Positions 1 to 7,571 of a DNA stretch of 16,694 bases are shown one piece after another (positions within the stretch are counted from its first letter, which is position 1; every line of letters starts with the position of its first letter). The notes under the pieces were generated by a model that was given only the letters and a program-made list of their open reading frames with translations, was not told where the DNA came from and searched no databases. Source of the DNA: Rhodobiaceae bacterium UBA7378. GTDB lineage: Bacteria; Pseudomonadota; Alphaproteobacteria; RS24. The stretch is taken from the NCBI GenBank assembly GCA_002469805.1, contig DKNW01000050.1, positions 6,022 through 22,715 of the forward strand, written 5' to 3'. The position numbers and the translations under genes are program-made.

Positions 1-296
1 CCATCGGCTCTTGCGTGTCTGCGTGCACCCGCAATCAGGTTATCGCGTTTGTCGTTTCGGTTGTCGTGTGTTTCTTGTTTACGGTTTCAGGGGCGCCGCT
101 GGTCATTGAAGTGTTTCGCGGCTGGGCGCCTGCTGCTCTTGTCGACACGCTGGCAGGCTTTAGTTTTCTAACCCATTTTCGCGCTATAACCGGCGGCGTT
201 ATCGACATGCGCGACCTGGTCTTCTTTGTCAGTCTCATTGGTGTTTTTCTGGCGGCGACAGCTATCATTGTAGATATGAAGCGGGGAGATAATTAA
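1..296 (+). CDS. ABC-2 type permease, GldF-like (3' end only)
   Basis: This is the C-terminal part of a membrane permease whose start lies before the window. The frame is already open at base 3, reading I-G-S-C-V-S-A-C-T-R-N-Q, so the GTG at 15 is an internal codon and not a start. The visible ~98 residues hold two hydrophobic segments: one just after the T-R-N-Q-V-I-A-F motif, and one close to the C-terminus ending in a short M-K-R-G-D-N tail. T-R-N-Q-V-I-A-F followed by a helix and then an F-R-A-I-x-x-G-V-I-D-x-R-D segment is the usual end of GldF-type ABC-2 permeases. The TAA stop overlaps the next ATG by one base (TAATG), so it is translationally coupled to the GldG-like gene. The matching ATPase is expected upstream. 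The family match is confident. The substrate is unknown. Confidence 0.82.
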   Translation, partial: IGSCVSACTRNQVIAFVVSVVVCFLFTVSGAPLVIEVFRGWAPAALVDTLAGFSFLTHFRAITGGVIDMRDLVFFVSLIGVFLAATAIIVDMKRGDN

Positions 297-2206
297 TGCG
301 GCGCCCGCACCTCATATCGCTGGCTTTACTGCTGGTTATTTTTGTCGGCATTAATGTGTTCGCCGCTGTGTTTTTGCGCAGTGCTCGGCTCGACCTGACC
401 GAGCAAGGCCTCTATACGCTTAGCCCGGGCACCCGTAATATTCTGGCGCGCCTTGATGAGCCGGTAACGCTGAAATTTTATTATTCGCGTGACCTTGCCG
501 CCAGCCAGCCCGCTGTGCAGATATATGCCCAGCGCGTGCGCGATATGCTGGAAGAGATGACCAACGCCGCCAATGGCATGGTTGATCTGCAGATAATTGA
601 TCCGGCCCCGTTCTCAGAAGCTGAAGATCAAGCTGTTGCGCAAGGTCTGGTCGCGCAGCCTGTGGGTGATGGCGACATTGTGTATTTCGGGCTGGTCGGC
701 ACGAACCTCATCGATAATGTTGAAGTCATCCCGTTTTTCGCCGACGCGCGCCAGCAATATCTGGAATATGACTTGGCGCGGCTGGTGGATAATCTGTCCG
801 TGCCGGAAAAACCAGTGCTCGGCATTATCTCAAACTTGCCGCTGGATACAGGCGCAGGCGGCATTTTGGCCGCAATGCGCGGGCAGTCGCAGCCATTTTT
901 GATTTACGCCGAATTGACCGACCGTTTCGAGGTTGAATTTATTCCGATCGATAATGTACGCATTCCCAAACGCATTAGCGTCATCTTGCTCGCGCATCCA
1001 CGGCCGCTCAGCGATATACAAAGCTATGCCATAGACCAGTTTGTCATGCGCGGTGGTCGCGTTATCGCCTTTGTTGATCCCCATTCTGAGGTCAGCCTCA
1101 CGGCCGGGCCAAACAATGAGCCTTTGCGCGGTTATACCGAGCAGTCGAATCTGCCGGCTTTGATGGCGAATTGGGGCGTGCAAATGGATGATGGGCTGAT
1201 TATTGCGGATCGCGCGCGTGCCCAACGTGTTGCCGCCGGCCGCGATGCGCGGCGCGCGCTGGTCGATTATATTTTATGGATGGCCTTGTCGGATGCGGAA
1301 ATGGCGCAAGATGATCTCATTACGGCCAATATCGATCGCCTTAATCTAGGCACAGTGGGCGCGCTGGTGCCGGTACGTGATGCGGGTACAACCTTGACCC
1401 CTTTGGTGACCAGTTCATCGGATGCAACGCTCATGGCACGCGATTATGTGTTGAGCGCGCCAACACCGGATGATTTGCAGCGCCGCTTCGAGCCGGGTGA
1501 TGCGCCTTATACCATAGCTGCGCGTCTGAACGGGCCTGTGACCACCTTGTTCCCTGAAGGGCCGCCCGACGCATCGACCGAGAAGGGCGCACGCGCGCGT
1601 GACGCAGATCACCTGTCAGAAACTGATGCCGCCAATATTGTTATTTTTGCAGATAGCGATTTCTTTGACGATCGCTTCTGGGTCAGCGAACAAAATTACC
1701 TCGGTCAGCGTTTCGGCGTACCGATTGCGGATAATGGAAAGTTTCTACTGAACGCAGTTGAAAATCTGATGGGCTCTAGCGACCTGATTTCCCTGCGCGG
1801 GCGCGAGCGTGTCGCGCGACCCTTTACGCGGGTTGAAGCGTTGCGTCGCGCGGCGGAGTCGCAATATTTGGCAGAAGAAGAAAACCTAGTCGCTCGCATT
1901 GAGGCTGCACAGGGCGAGCTTGACCGTATCGAGCGCGATGGCGCACAGCTGGGCGATGCCGAACGCGCCGCGCGCCAATATCGTGCCGAGCTTGTCAGCG
2001 CGCGCAAGGCGCTGCGCGATGTGCAGGGAAATTTGCGCCGAGATATTGATACGCTCGCCACGCGTGTGACCTTCGCCAATATTGTTGTCATGCCAATCAT
2101 TGTCGGACTGGCGGCTTTGGCTTTGGCTTGGCACCAACGGCGTCGCCGACGCGCCACGCAAATCGCGGGCGGGTTGCGTGATGCGCCGCCAAAAGAGGGT
2201 GCGTGA
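296..2206 (+). CDS. GldG-like ABC transporter auxiliary protein
   Basis: This 636-residue protein resembles the ABC_transp_aux/GldG family, the auxiliary component of the ABC system first described in Flavobacterium gliding. A membrane segment spans about residues 5-27. It is followed by the family's typical start of the soluble region, L-D-L-T-E-Q-G-L-Y-T-L-S-P-G-T around residues 32-46, then a long extracytoplasmic domain. An Arg/Ala/Glu-rich stretch at about 510-590 looks like a coiled coil. A second membrane segment lies at about 593-611, followed by an Arg-rich cytoplasmic tail. The start is fixed by the TAATG overlap with the permease, and its TGA overlaps the next ATG. Homologues occur in many bacteria that do not glide, so a gliding role should not be assumed. 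A part in export or cell-envelope function is an inference. Confidence 0.85.
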   Translation: MRRPHLISLALLLVIFVGINVFAAVFLRSARLDLTEQGLYTLSPGTRNILARLDEPVTLKFYYSRDLAASQPAVQIYAQRVRDMLEEMTNAANGMVDLQIIDPAPFSEAEDQAVAQGLVAQPVGDGDIVYFGLVGTNLIDNVEVIPFFADARQQYLEYDLARLVDNLSVPEKPVLGIISNLPLDTGAGGILAAMRGQSQPFLIYAELTDRFEVEFIPIDNVRIPKRISVILLAHPRPLSDIQSYAIDQFVMRGGRVIAFVDPHSEVSLTAGPNNEPLRGYTEQSNLPALMANWGVQMDDGLIIADRARAQRVAAGRDARRALVDYILWMALSDAEMAQDDLITANIDRLNLGTVGALVPVRDAGTTLTPLVTSSSDATLMARDYVLSAPTPDDLQRRFEPGDAPYTIAARLNGPVTTLFPEGPPDASTEKGARARDADHLSETDAANIVIFADSDFFDDRFWVSEQNYLGQRFGVPIADNGKFLLNAVENLMGSSDLISLRGRERVARPFTRVEALRRAAESQYLAEEENLVARIEAAQGELDRIERDGAQLGDAERAARQYRAELVSARKALRDVQGNLRRDIDTLATRVTFANIVVMPIIVGLAALALAWHQRRRRRATQIAGGLRDAPPKEGA

Positions 2207-3261
2207 TGGATATGTGGCGCTTGGTTAAACCCCTATCGGCACTGGCTGCCGCGTGCTTTACGCTGGGCCTTATCGCGATTTTGGCTGACCGGCCCGTTAA
2301 TGCCGTGCCCCCGGCTGAAAACCTTTTGCCCGGATTTGCGGAAAAAATTGATACCGCCCACATGCTTGAGATCGTGCATGGTCGCGGCATGTCCGGTGCT
2401 GTGACGCTGTCATTCACCCGCACGCCAGAGGGTTGGGTGATGCGCGAGCGTGATGATTACCCGGCGCAACAGGAGTTGGTTAACGAGACATTGCTGGCGC
2501 TGGCTGGCTTGCAAACGCAAGCCGCGCGCACGGCGCAGGCGAAATGGCATCGCGCGCTATCGCTTGTAGTGCCCGAAGAATTTGGCAAGGCTATTCGTTT
2601 CCGCGTGTTGGATAAGGATGCAAATGTGCTGGCCGATGTCTTGTTGGGCAAGGAAGAAACCAGCGAAGTGGCTGCCGTTCAGCAGGTTAAGCAACTGGGG
2701 ACGGTGACGCGTAATTTTTATGTGCGACTAGCCGACAGCGCGCAGACATGGCTGGCACGCGGGCGCTTGCCGCGCAATGACCAAATAGGCGCGTGGCTTG
2801 ATCCGTCTTTCCCCCACCAAGAGCAAGACCAGCTAGCCGAGGTTCGTTTTGCCAATGGCGAGACGCGCCATAGCATTGAACGTATGCCAAATGGAAGCTG
2901 GAATAAGCCCGGGGCTGAGCGCTGGTTGGCCGGTTTTTCGCGATTGCAACTAGAGGATGTATCACCCGATAGCGCGATTAATTTTGATGCTGGCGTGCCG
3001 CTTGAGTTGCATTACACAAACGGTCTGATTGTGCGCTTTGAAAGTGTCGGCGCGGCAACAACCTTGTGGACGCGCGCGCGGGCCCTTGTATCAGACGATA
3101 AGCCGGTGCCAGACGAAAAGGCGCAAGAAAATGATGAAGCTGGCAATGAAACCCGCGAAATTGCCGCTGCGTTGAACGCACGTTTCGGTGGTTGGGCATT
3201 GCGCCTGCCGACATCTGCCGCCGCGCAACTTATGGCGACCGCAGCAGATCTCGACAATTAG
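2206..3261 (+). CDS. DUF4340 domain-containing membrane-anchored protein
   Basis: This 351-residue protein is the third member of the Gld-like module. Its N-terminus carries one membrane segment (about residues 7-24). The remainder is soluble and probably extracytoplasmic, with a G-W-V-M-R-E-R-D-D-Y-P-A motif near residues 77-88 that is typical of DUF4340. A Glu/Asp/Lys-rich, probably disordered stretch lies near residues 300-320. The frame could open at GTG 2203, but ATG 2206 is preferred: it forms the TGATG overlap with the upstream stop and sits about 8 bases after an AAAGAGG ribosome-binding site. DUF4340 proteins are commonly encoded next to GldG-like genes. Their biochemical function is unknown. 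The gene ends 22 bp from the convergent acnA stop, and no terminator hairpin is seen between them. Confidence 0.78.
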   Translation: MDMWRLVKPLSALAAACFTLGLIAILADRPVNAVPPAENLLPGFAEKIDTAHMLEIVHGRGMSGAVTLSFTRTPEGWVMRERDDYPAQQELVNETLLALAGLQTQAARTAQAKWHRALSLVVPEEFGKAIRFRVLDKDANVLADVLLGKEETSEVAAVQQVKQLGTVTRNFYVRLADSAQTWLARGRLPRNDQIGAWLDPSFPHQEQDQLAEVRFANGETRHSIERMPNGSWNKPGAERWLAGFSRLQLEDVSPDSAINFDAGVPLELHYTNGLIVRFESVGAATTLWTRARALVSDDKPVPDEKAQENDEAGNETREIAAALNARFGGWALRLPTSAAAQLMATAADLDN

Positions 3262-3283
3262 GCAATAAAGTTAAGCGATATTT

Positions 3284-6007
3284 TTAGGCCGCTAATTGGC
3301 GCAGAACGAATTGCAGAATACCGCCATTTTGGAAATATTCGACTTCGTCTTGCGTATCGATGCGGCTCTGAAGCTTCACGGTCTGGGTTTTGCCATTGGC
3401 CCGCTTGATGACCATATCAAATTTCTGGCGCGGTTTGATTTTGCCCTCGAGCCCCTTAATGGTCACTGTTTCCGTGCCGTCCAGTTTCAGTTTCTCCCAA
3501 CTCGCATCGCCAGTAAATTGCAATGGTGCCACGCCCATGCCAACCAGATTGGATCGGTGGATACGCTCAAAACTTTCAGCAATTACCGCGCGTACGCCTA
3601 GCAGACGCGTGCCCTTGGCCGCCCAGTCACGGCTTGAACCTGTGCCGTATTCCTTGCCGGCAAACACAACCAGCGGCGTGTCGTTTTTGCTGTATTCAAC
3701 GGCTGCATCGTAAATCGACATTTTGCGACCCGCGGGTTGCAGCTTGGTAAAGCCGCCTTCCGTTCCCGGTGCCATGTGGTTGCGGATGCGGATATTGGCG
3801 AATGTGCCGCGCATCATCACCTCATGATTGCCGCGGCGCGACCCGTATGAGTTAAAGTCGAGCGGCTTCACTTTATTGGAGTTCAGATATTTACCAGCCG
3901 GGCTGTCGGCTTTAATCGATCCGGCGGGCGAAATATGGTCGGTGGTGATGCTGTCACCCAGCAGGGCCAAAATCCGAGCGTCGGTAACAGGTGCAACGTC
4001 GGCAGGCTCTGCCGTCAATCCTTCGAAGAAAGTCGGTTTTTGAACATAAGTCGATTTGCCGTCCCAATCGAATGTCATACCTTTCTGCGATTTGACCTTG
4101 CGCCAGCTCGCATCGCCCGCAAACACATTGGCGTAGCGATCGCGAAACATCGATGGTGTCACGCAAGAGCGTTCGGTCTCTGCAATCTCATGATTGCTCG
4201 GCCAGATGTCAGCTAGATAAACCGGATTGCCTTTTTTGTCCGTACCAAGCGGGTCTGTCGCCAGATTGACATTGACTGTGCCGGCAATGGCATAGGCTAC
4301 TACAAGCATTGGCGATGCCAGATAATTGGCGCGGACATCTGGGCTGACGCGCCCTTCGAAATTTCTGTTGCCCGACAAGACGGACGTTACCACCAGCTTG
4401 TTTTTGCTGATGGCTTCGGAAATGCTAGGCTCTAACGGACCAGAATTACCGATGCAGGTGGTGCAACCATACCCAACCAGATTAAAACCCAGTGCGTTTA
4501 ATGGTTTTTGCAGACCGGCTTTTTTCAGATATTCAGTCACGACCTGCGAGCCAGGGGCCAGCGAGGTTTTCACCCATGGCTTCACCTGAAGGCCGCGTTG
4601 CACCGCGTTGCGAGCAATAAGCCCAGCTCCTAGCATAACGCTTGGGTTGGACGTGTTTGTGCATGATGTAATCGCCGCGATAACAACATCGCCATGTCCA
4701 ATGTCGTGCTTAGCGCCTTTGACCGGTACGCGTTTGGTTTTTGCCCGCGCGCTAACGCCTTGCTCGGTCAGTACCGCATCAAATTCGGGTGCCATATTGT
4801 CGAGCAGTACACGGTCTTGCGGGCGTTTCGGCCCGGCCAGACTTGGGCGAATATCGCCAAGGTCAAGCGAAAGTGTGGATGTGAAAACTGGAGCTGGAGA
4901 ACGTTTTGTCCGGAACATGCCTTGCGCTTTGGCGTATTTCTCAACCAGTTCGGTGCGGGCTTTGCCGCGTCCGGTGGCTTTCAGATACCCCACCGTATCC
5001 TGATCGATGGGGAAGAATCCGCATGTTGCGCCATATTCCGGTGCCATATTCGCAATGGTCGCCTGATCTTCCAACGACAAATAATCGAGGCCGGTGCCAT
5101 AAAATTCGACGAATTTGCCGACCACGCCCTTGGCGCGCAGCATTTCAACAATGGTCAGCACCAAATCAGTGGCCGTCGCGCCTTCAGATAAGCTACCGGT
5201 CAGCTCAAAGCCAATGACTTCAGGTAGCAGCATAGAGATGGGTTGGCCCAGCATGGCAGCTTCGGCCTCGATGCCGCCAACGCCCCAGCCAAGAACAGCA
5301 AGGCCGTTCACCATAGTGGTATGGCTATCGGTGCCGACCAGCGTATCGGGGTAGGCAACTTCAACCGTTTTACCGTTTAAGCGTTCCTTGCGGGTCCACA
5401 CGGTTTGAGCCAGATGTTCAAGATTGACTTGATGGCAAATACCGGTTCCTGGGGGAACCACACGGAAGTTTTCAAAGGCTTGCGCGCCCCAGCGGAGAAA
5501 CTCATAACGCTCGCCATTGCGCTTATATTCCAGAGATACGTTTTCTTTCAACGCGCCAGCAGTGCCGAAATGGTCGACCATCACCGAGTGGTCAATAACC
5601 AGATCTACCGGCGTTAGCGGATTAATCTTTGTTGCGTCGCCGCCAATTTCTTCCATGGCGTTGCGCATTGTCGCCAGATCAACAACGGCTGGCACGCCGG
5701 TGAAGTCTTGCATCAGCACGCGGGCCGGGCGGTAAGCAATCTCGCGGGTGGATTTGCGCCGCGTCAGCCAGCTTTTAACGGCTTTGATATCGTCAGCTGT
5801 AACCGTGCGCCCGTCTTCATGGCGCAACAAGTTTTCAAGCAGAACCTTCATCGAATTGGGCAGCTTGGAGATCCCTTCAAGGCCGTTTTTCTCGGCGGCC
5901 TTCAGGCTGTAATAGACATATGTTTTATTGCCGACTTTGAGCGTCCGGCGCGATTTGAAACTATTAGGGTGGCTGGAAACTGTGGATGCTTTTTTGCGCT
6001 GCGCCAT
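3284..6007 (-). CDS. acnA: aconitate hydratase A
   Basis: This 907-residue cytosolic aconitase of the AcnA/IRP1 type interconverts citrate and isocitrate through cis-aconitate in the TCA cycle. The three cysteines expected to bind the [4Fe-4S] cluster are C449 (in T-S-C-T-N-T-S-N-P), C515 and C518 (in G-C-T-T-C-I-G-N-S-G). Their spacing matches that of E. coli AcnA. The C-terminal swivel domain follows, with G-D-S-I-T-T-D-H-I-S-P-A-G and K-E-Y-G-T-G-S-S-R-D-W-A motifs. The N-terminus has roughly ten more residues, rich in Lys and Ser, than many relatives. The start ATG is preceded by GAGGAG about 6 bases upstream. The gene is transcribed alone, divergent from ccmA and convergent with the DUF4340 gene. 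A 14-bp direct repeat lies near both ends. Confidence 0.97.
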   Translation of the reverse strand: MAQRKKASTVSSHPNSFKSRRTLKVGNKTYVYYSLKAAEKNGLEGISKLPNSMKVLLENLLRHEDGRTVTADDIKAVKSWLTRRKSTREIAYRPARVLMQDFTGVPAVVDLATMRNAMEEIGGDATKINPLTPVDLVIDHSVMVDHFGTAGALKENVSLEYKRNGERYEFLRWGAQAFENFRVVPPGTGICHQVNLEHLAQTVWTRKERLNGKTVEVAYPDTLVGTDSHTTMVNGLAVLGWGVGGIEAEAAMLGQPISMLLPEVIGFELTGSLSEGATATDLVLTIVEMLRAKGVVGKFVEFYGTGLDYLSLEDQATIANMAPEYGATCGFFPIDQDTVGYLKATGRGKARTELVEKYAKAQGMFRTKRSPAPVFTSTLSLDLGDIRPSLAGPKRPQDRVLLDNMAPEFDAVLTEQGVSARAKTKRVPVKGAKHDIGHGDVVIAAITSCTNTSNPSVMLGAGLIARNAVQRGLQVKPWVKTSLAPGSQVVTEYLKKAGLQKPLNALGFNLVGYGCTTCIGNSGPLEPSISEAISKNKLVVTSVLSGNRNFEGRVSPDVRANYLASPMLVVAYAIAGTVNVNLATDPLGTDKKGNPVYLADIWPSNHEIAETERSCVTPSMFRDRYANVFAGDASWRKVKSQKGMTFDWDGKSTYVQKPTFFEGLTAEPADVAPVTDARILALLGDSITTDHISPAGSIKADSPAGKYLNSNKVKPLDFNSYGSRRGNHEVMMRGTFANIRIRNHMAPGTEGGFTKLQPAGRKMSIYDAAVEYSKNDTPLVVFAGKEYGTGSSRDWAAKGTRLLGVRAVIAESFERIHRSNLVGMGVAPLQFTGDASWEKLKLDGTETVTIKGLEGKIKPRQKFDMVIKRANGKTQTVKLQSRIDTQDEVEYFQNGGILQFVLRQLAA
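3289..3302. repeat. 14-bp direct repeat, copy 1 (3' end of acnA)
   Basis: The sequence CCGCTAATTGGCGC is found here, inside the last codons of acnA (encoding the R-Q-L-A part of the C-terminus). It occurs again in the same orientation at 6057-6070, just upstream of acnA. The identity stops on both sides of the 14 bases. It could be chance: roughly one such pair is not surprising in a window of this size. The placement at the two ends of one gene is nevertheless notable. Confidence 0.6.
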
Positions 6008-6044
6008 GTTACGCTCCTCATATTGTGTGCCAGAATCTTGTCAG

Positions 6045-6058
6045 GGGTTCGAAAACCC
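6045..6058 (-). other. short hairpin in the acnA leader
   Basis: On the minus strand GGGTT-TTCG-AACCC forms a 5-bp stem with a TTCG loop. If the proposed acnA promoter is right, the hairpin would sit within about 20 nt of the 5' end of the mRNA. Such 5' hairpins can stabilise transcripts. No T-run follows, so it is not a terminator. Confidence 0.35.
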
Positions 6059-6070
6059 GCTAATTGGCGC
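6057..6070. repeat. 14-bp direct repeat, copy 2 (acnA-ccmA intergenic)
   Basis: This is the second copy of CCGCTAATTGGCGC, identical to 3289-3302 and in the same orientation. It lies in the divergent acnA-ccmA promoter region, next to the proposed acnA -10 element and overlapping the expected acnA transcription start. Confidence 0.6.
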
Positions 6071-6071
6071 G

Positions 6072-6100
6072 ACTATAATGTTTTCCAGCGAAAATGGAAA
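6072..6100 (-). promoter_or_regulatory. putative acnA promoter, overlapping a TATAAT facing ccmA
   Basis: On the minus strand TTTCCA (6100-6095) and TATAGT (6077-6072) are separated by 17 bp, giving 4/6 and 5/6 matches to sigma-70-like -35 and -10 boxes. Transcription would start near 6065, leaving a leader of about 58 nt before the acnA ATG. On the plus strand the same bases contain a perfect TATAAT at 6074-6079 facing ccmA, but no good -35 lies at the right distance. The two -10 elements overlap, so the promoters could compete. The prediction rests on consensus matching only. Confidence 0.4.
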
Positions 6101-6768
6101 TGGTGAAGACAGAATATTTTTCAAATGCTGAGGGTGGCCGTCTATATAGGCCAGATTTAGCCGAAACAGTGTCGTTGCGCGCAGAAAACCTCGCCTGCGC
6201 GCGCGGCGTGCGGGTGATTTTTTCTGATCTAGGTTTTGCACTTGGCGCTGGTGAAGTGCTGCACGTAACCGGCGCGAATGGCGCGGGCAAGACATCGCTG
6301 CTGCGCATGATATGCGGTTTACTTGCACCGGCGGCAGGTCATGTCGCGATTTCGGGCGTTCATGACGGTCGAGATATTGCACCCCACTGCCATTATCTAG
6401 GCCATGCCGATGCCTTGAAACCCACGCTCACGCCACGCGAGACGATTGATTATGACACGGCTCTGTTTGCTCCAGCCATGGCGGCTAATACAGATGATTT
6501 ATTGACGTATGCTGGCTTGCGGCGGCAGGCCGACCAGCGGGTAGCAACGCTTTCTGCGGGGCAAAAGCGGCGATTGACGCTGACGCGTCTGGTAGGCATT
6601 CCTCGTCCCATATGGTTGATGGATGAGCCTTACACGGCGCTTGATAATGCAGGCAGGAAGCTCGTTGACACGCTGGTACGCGCGCATGCTGATGCTGGTG
6701 GGTTGGCGATTATCGCCGCGCATGAAGAAGTTGGTGTTGCAAACCGTCAACTGGTGCTCGGCGCATGA
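6094..6768 (+). CDS. ccmA: heme exporter ATP-binding protein CcmA
   Basis: This is the ATPase subunit of the CcmABCD complex, which drives release of heme-loaded CcmE during cytochrome c maturation at the inner membrane. Numbered from ATG 6094 (224 residues), the Walker A motif G-A-N-G-A-G-K-T is at 60-67, the ABC signature L-S-A-G-Q-K-R-R-L at 153-161, Walker B W-L-M-D-E-P at 174-179, and the switch histidine at 210. The start is uncertain. ATG 6094 or ATG 6100 gives about 25 residues more than usual, whereas GTG 6169 (V26) aligns with the normal family N-terminus. None of these has a convincing ribosome-binding site. The stop overlaps ccmB by ATGA. Confidence 0.93.
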   Translation: MEMVKTEYFSNAEGGRLYRPDLAETVSLRAENLACARGVRVIFSDLGFALGAGEVLHVTGANGAGKTSLLRMICGLLAPAAGHVAISGVHDGRDIAPHCHYLGHADALKPTLTPRETIDYDTALFAPAMAANTDDLLTYAGLRRQADQRVATLSAGQKRRLTLTRLVGIPRPIWLMDEPYTALDNAGRKLVDTLVRAHADAGGLAIIAAHEEVGVANRQLVLGA

Positions 6769-7442
6769 AGACGGCGGCGACATTACGCAGCTTGTTTATG
6801 CGCGAATTGCGTCTTGTTTGGCGCGGTGGGCATCTTATGCCCGTGCTCGCCTTTGTGTTTATATGCGTGACGCTGATGCCGTTTGGTATCGGGCCAGAAC
6901 TGGCGCTCTTGCAGCGCCTCGCGCCCGGCCTGATATGGGTCATCATGCTGATGGCGGTTTTATTGTCGCTCGATCGCTTGTTTCAGGCGGATTTCGAAGA
7001 CGGCAGTCTCGACCAGTTATTCTTGCTGCCGGTTGCGCTCGAATGGGCGGTGATCGCCAAAATTGCAGCGCATTTTGCCGGTATTATTCTGCCGGTGCTT
7101 ATCACACTGCCGGTAGCGGGCCTGTTGTTGAATATTCACCCCGAGAGCGTTTTGCCGGTCATGGCGACCATGCTGACCGGTGCACCGGCGTTGGTTATGT
7201 TGGGGGGTATTGGCGCGGCACTGGCTGTTGCTGTGCGACGCGCGGCATTGTTGACTGTGTTAATCGTCACGCCGCTTTATGTACCGGTGATTGTGTTTGG
7301 CGCAGGTGCGCTTTCGACAGCGCTGAGCGTGCCGGGTACGCTTGATGTCACGGCGTTGGGCGTGCTGGCGCTGATTAGCACGGCCACTGTTTTTCTGGCA
7401 CCGCCTGCCATTGCGGCGGCGTTGCGGGCTGGATTGCGCTAA
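6765..7442 (+). CDS. ccmB: heme exporter membrane protein CcmB
   Basis: This 225-residue integral membrane protein is the permease partner of CcmA. Its length is normal for the family, and about six hydrophobic segments are visible from residue 24 to the C-terminus. The cytoplasmic F-E-D-G-S-L-D-Q motif at 77-84 is characteristic of CcmB and probably contacts the ATPase. The ATG lies inside the ccmA stop (ATGA overlap), implying translational coupling. Unlike the other ccm junctions, the gene is followed by a 129-bp gap before ccmC. Confidence 0.96.
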   Translation: MKTAATLRSLFMRELRLVWRGGHLMPVLAFVFICVTLMPFGIGPELALLQRLAPGLIWVIMLMAVLLSLDRLFQADFEDGSLDQLFLLPVALEWAVIAKIAAHFAGIILPVLITLPVAGLLLNIHPESVLPVMATMLTGAPALVMLGGIGAALAVAVRRAALLTVLIVTPLYVPVIVFGAGALSTALSVPGTLDVTALGVLALISTATVFLAPPAIAAALRAGLR

Positions 7443-7571
7443 ATGGTCGGGCGTCATATATGAGTTGTATGGGTCTGTATATGGGGGCATGGCAAGATAC
7501 ATATGGCGCCAGCGGCGATACTGGCGAAGATGCCGCTTTGACACGCTTTGCCCGCCACGTTAGGAGACATC

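Noticed and set aside
2203..2205. GTG at 2203 as the start of the DUF4340 gene
   Set aside because: ATG 2206 forms the usual stop/start overlap and has better spacing from AAAGAGG.
3262..3283. Bidirectional terminator between the DUF4340 gene and acnA
   Set aside because: The 22-bp gap is A/T-rich but contains no inverted repeat long enough for a terminator hairpin.
4694..5191. 165-codon plus-strand ORF opposite acnA
   Set aside because: It is a shadow of a strongly conserved gene in another frame, with no family resemblance and no ribosome-binding site context.
6041..6062. T-arm-like sequence GGGGTTCGAAAACCC, possibly the end of a tRNA gene or an attachment site
   Set aside because: Only a 5-bp stem is present. 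The base after the loop does not fit position 61 of a tRNA, and there is no acceptor stem, anticodon arm or CCA end nearby. No integrase is present in the window.
6623..7345. 240-codon plus-strand ORF overlapping ccmA and ccmB
   Set aside because: It is an out-of-frame shadow. CcmA and CcmB explain both regions with conserved motifs and an ATGA junction.
7538..7566. Perfect TTGACA at 7538-7543 as a ccmC promoter
   Set aside because: The position 17 bp downstream is TAGGAG, which is the ccmC ribosome-binding site. Transcription would start inside the gene.
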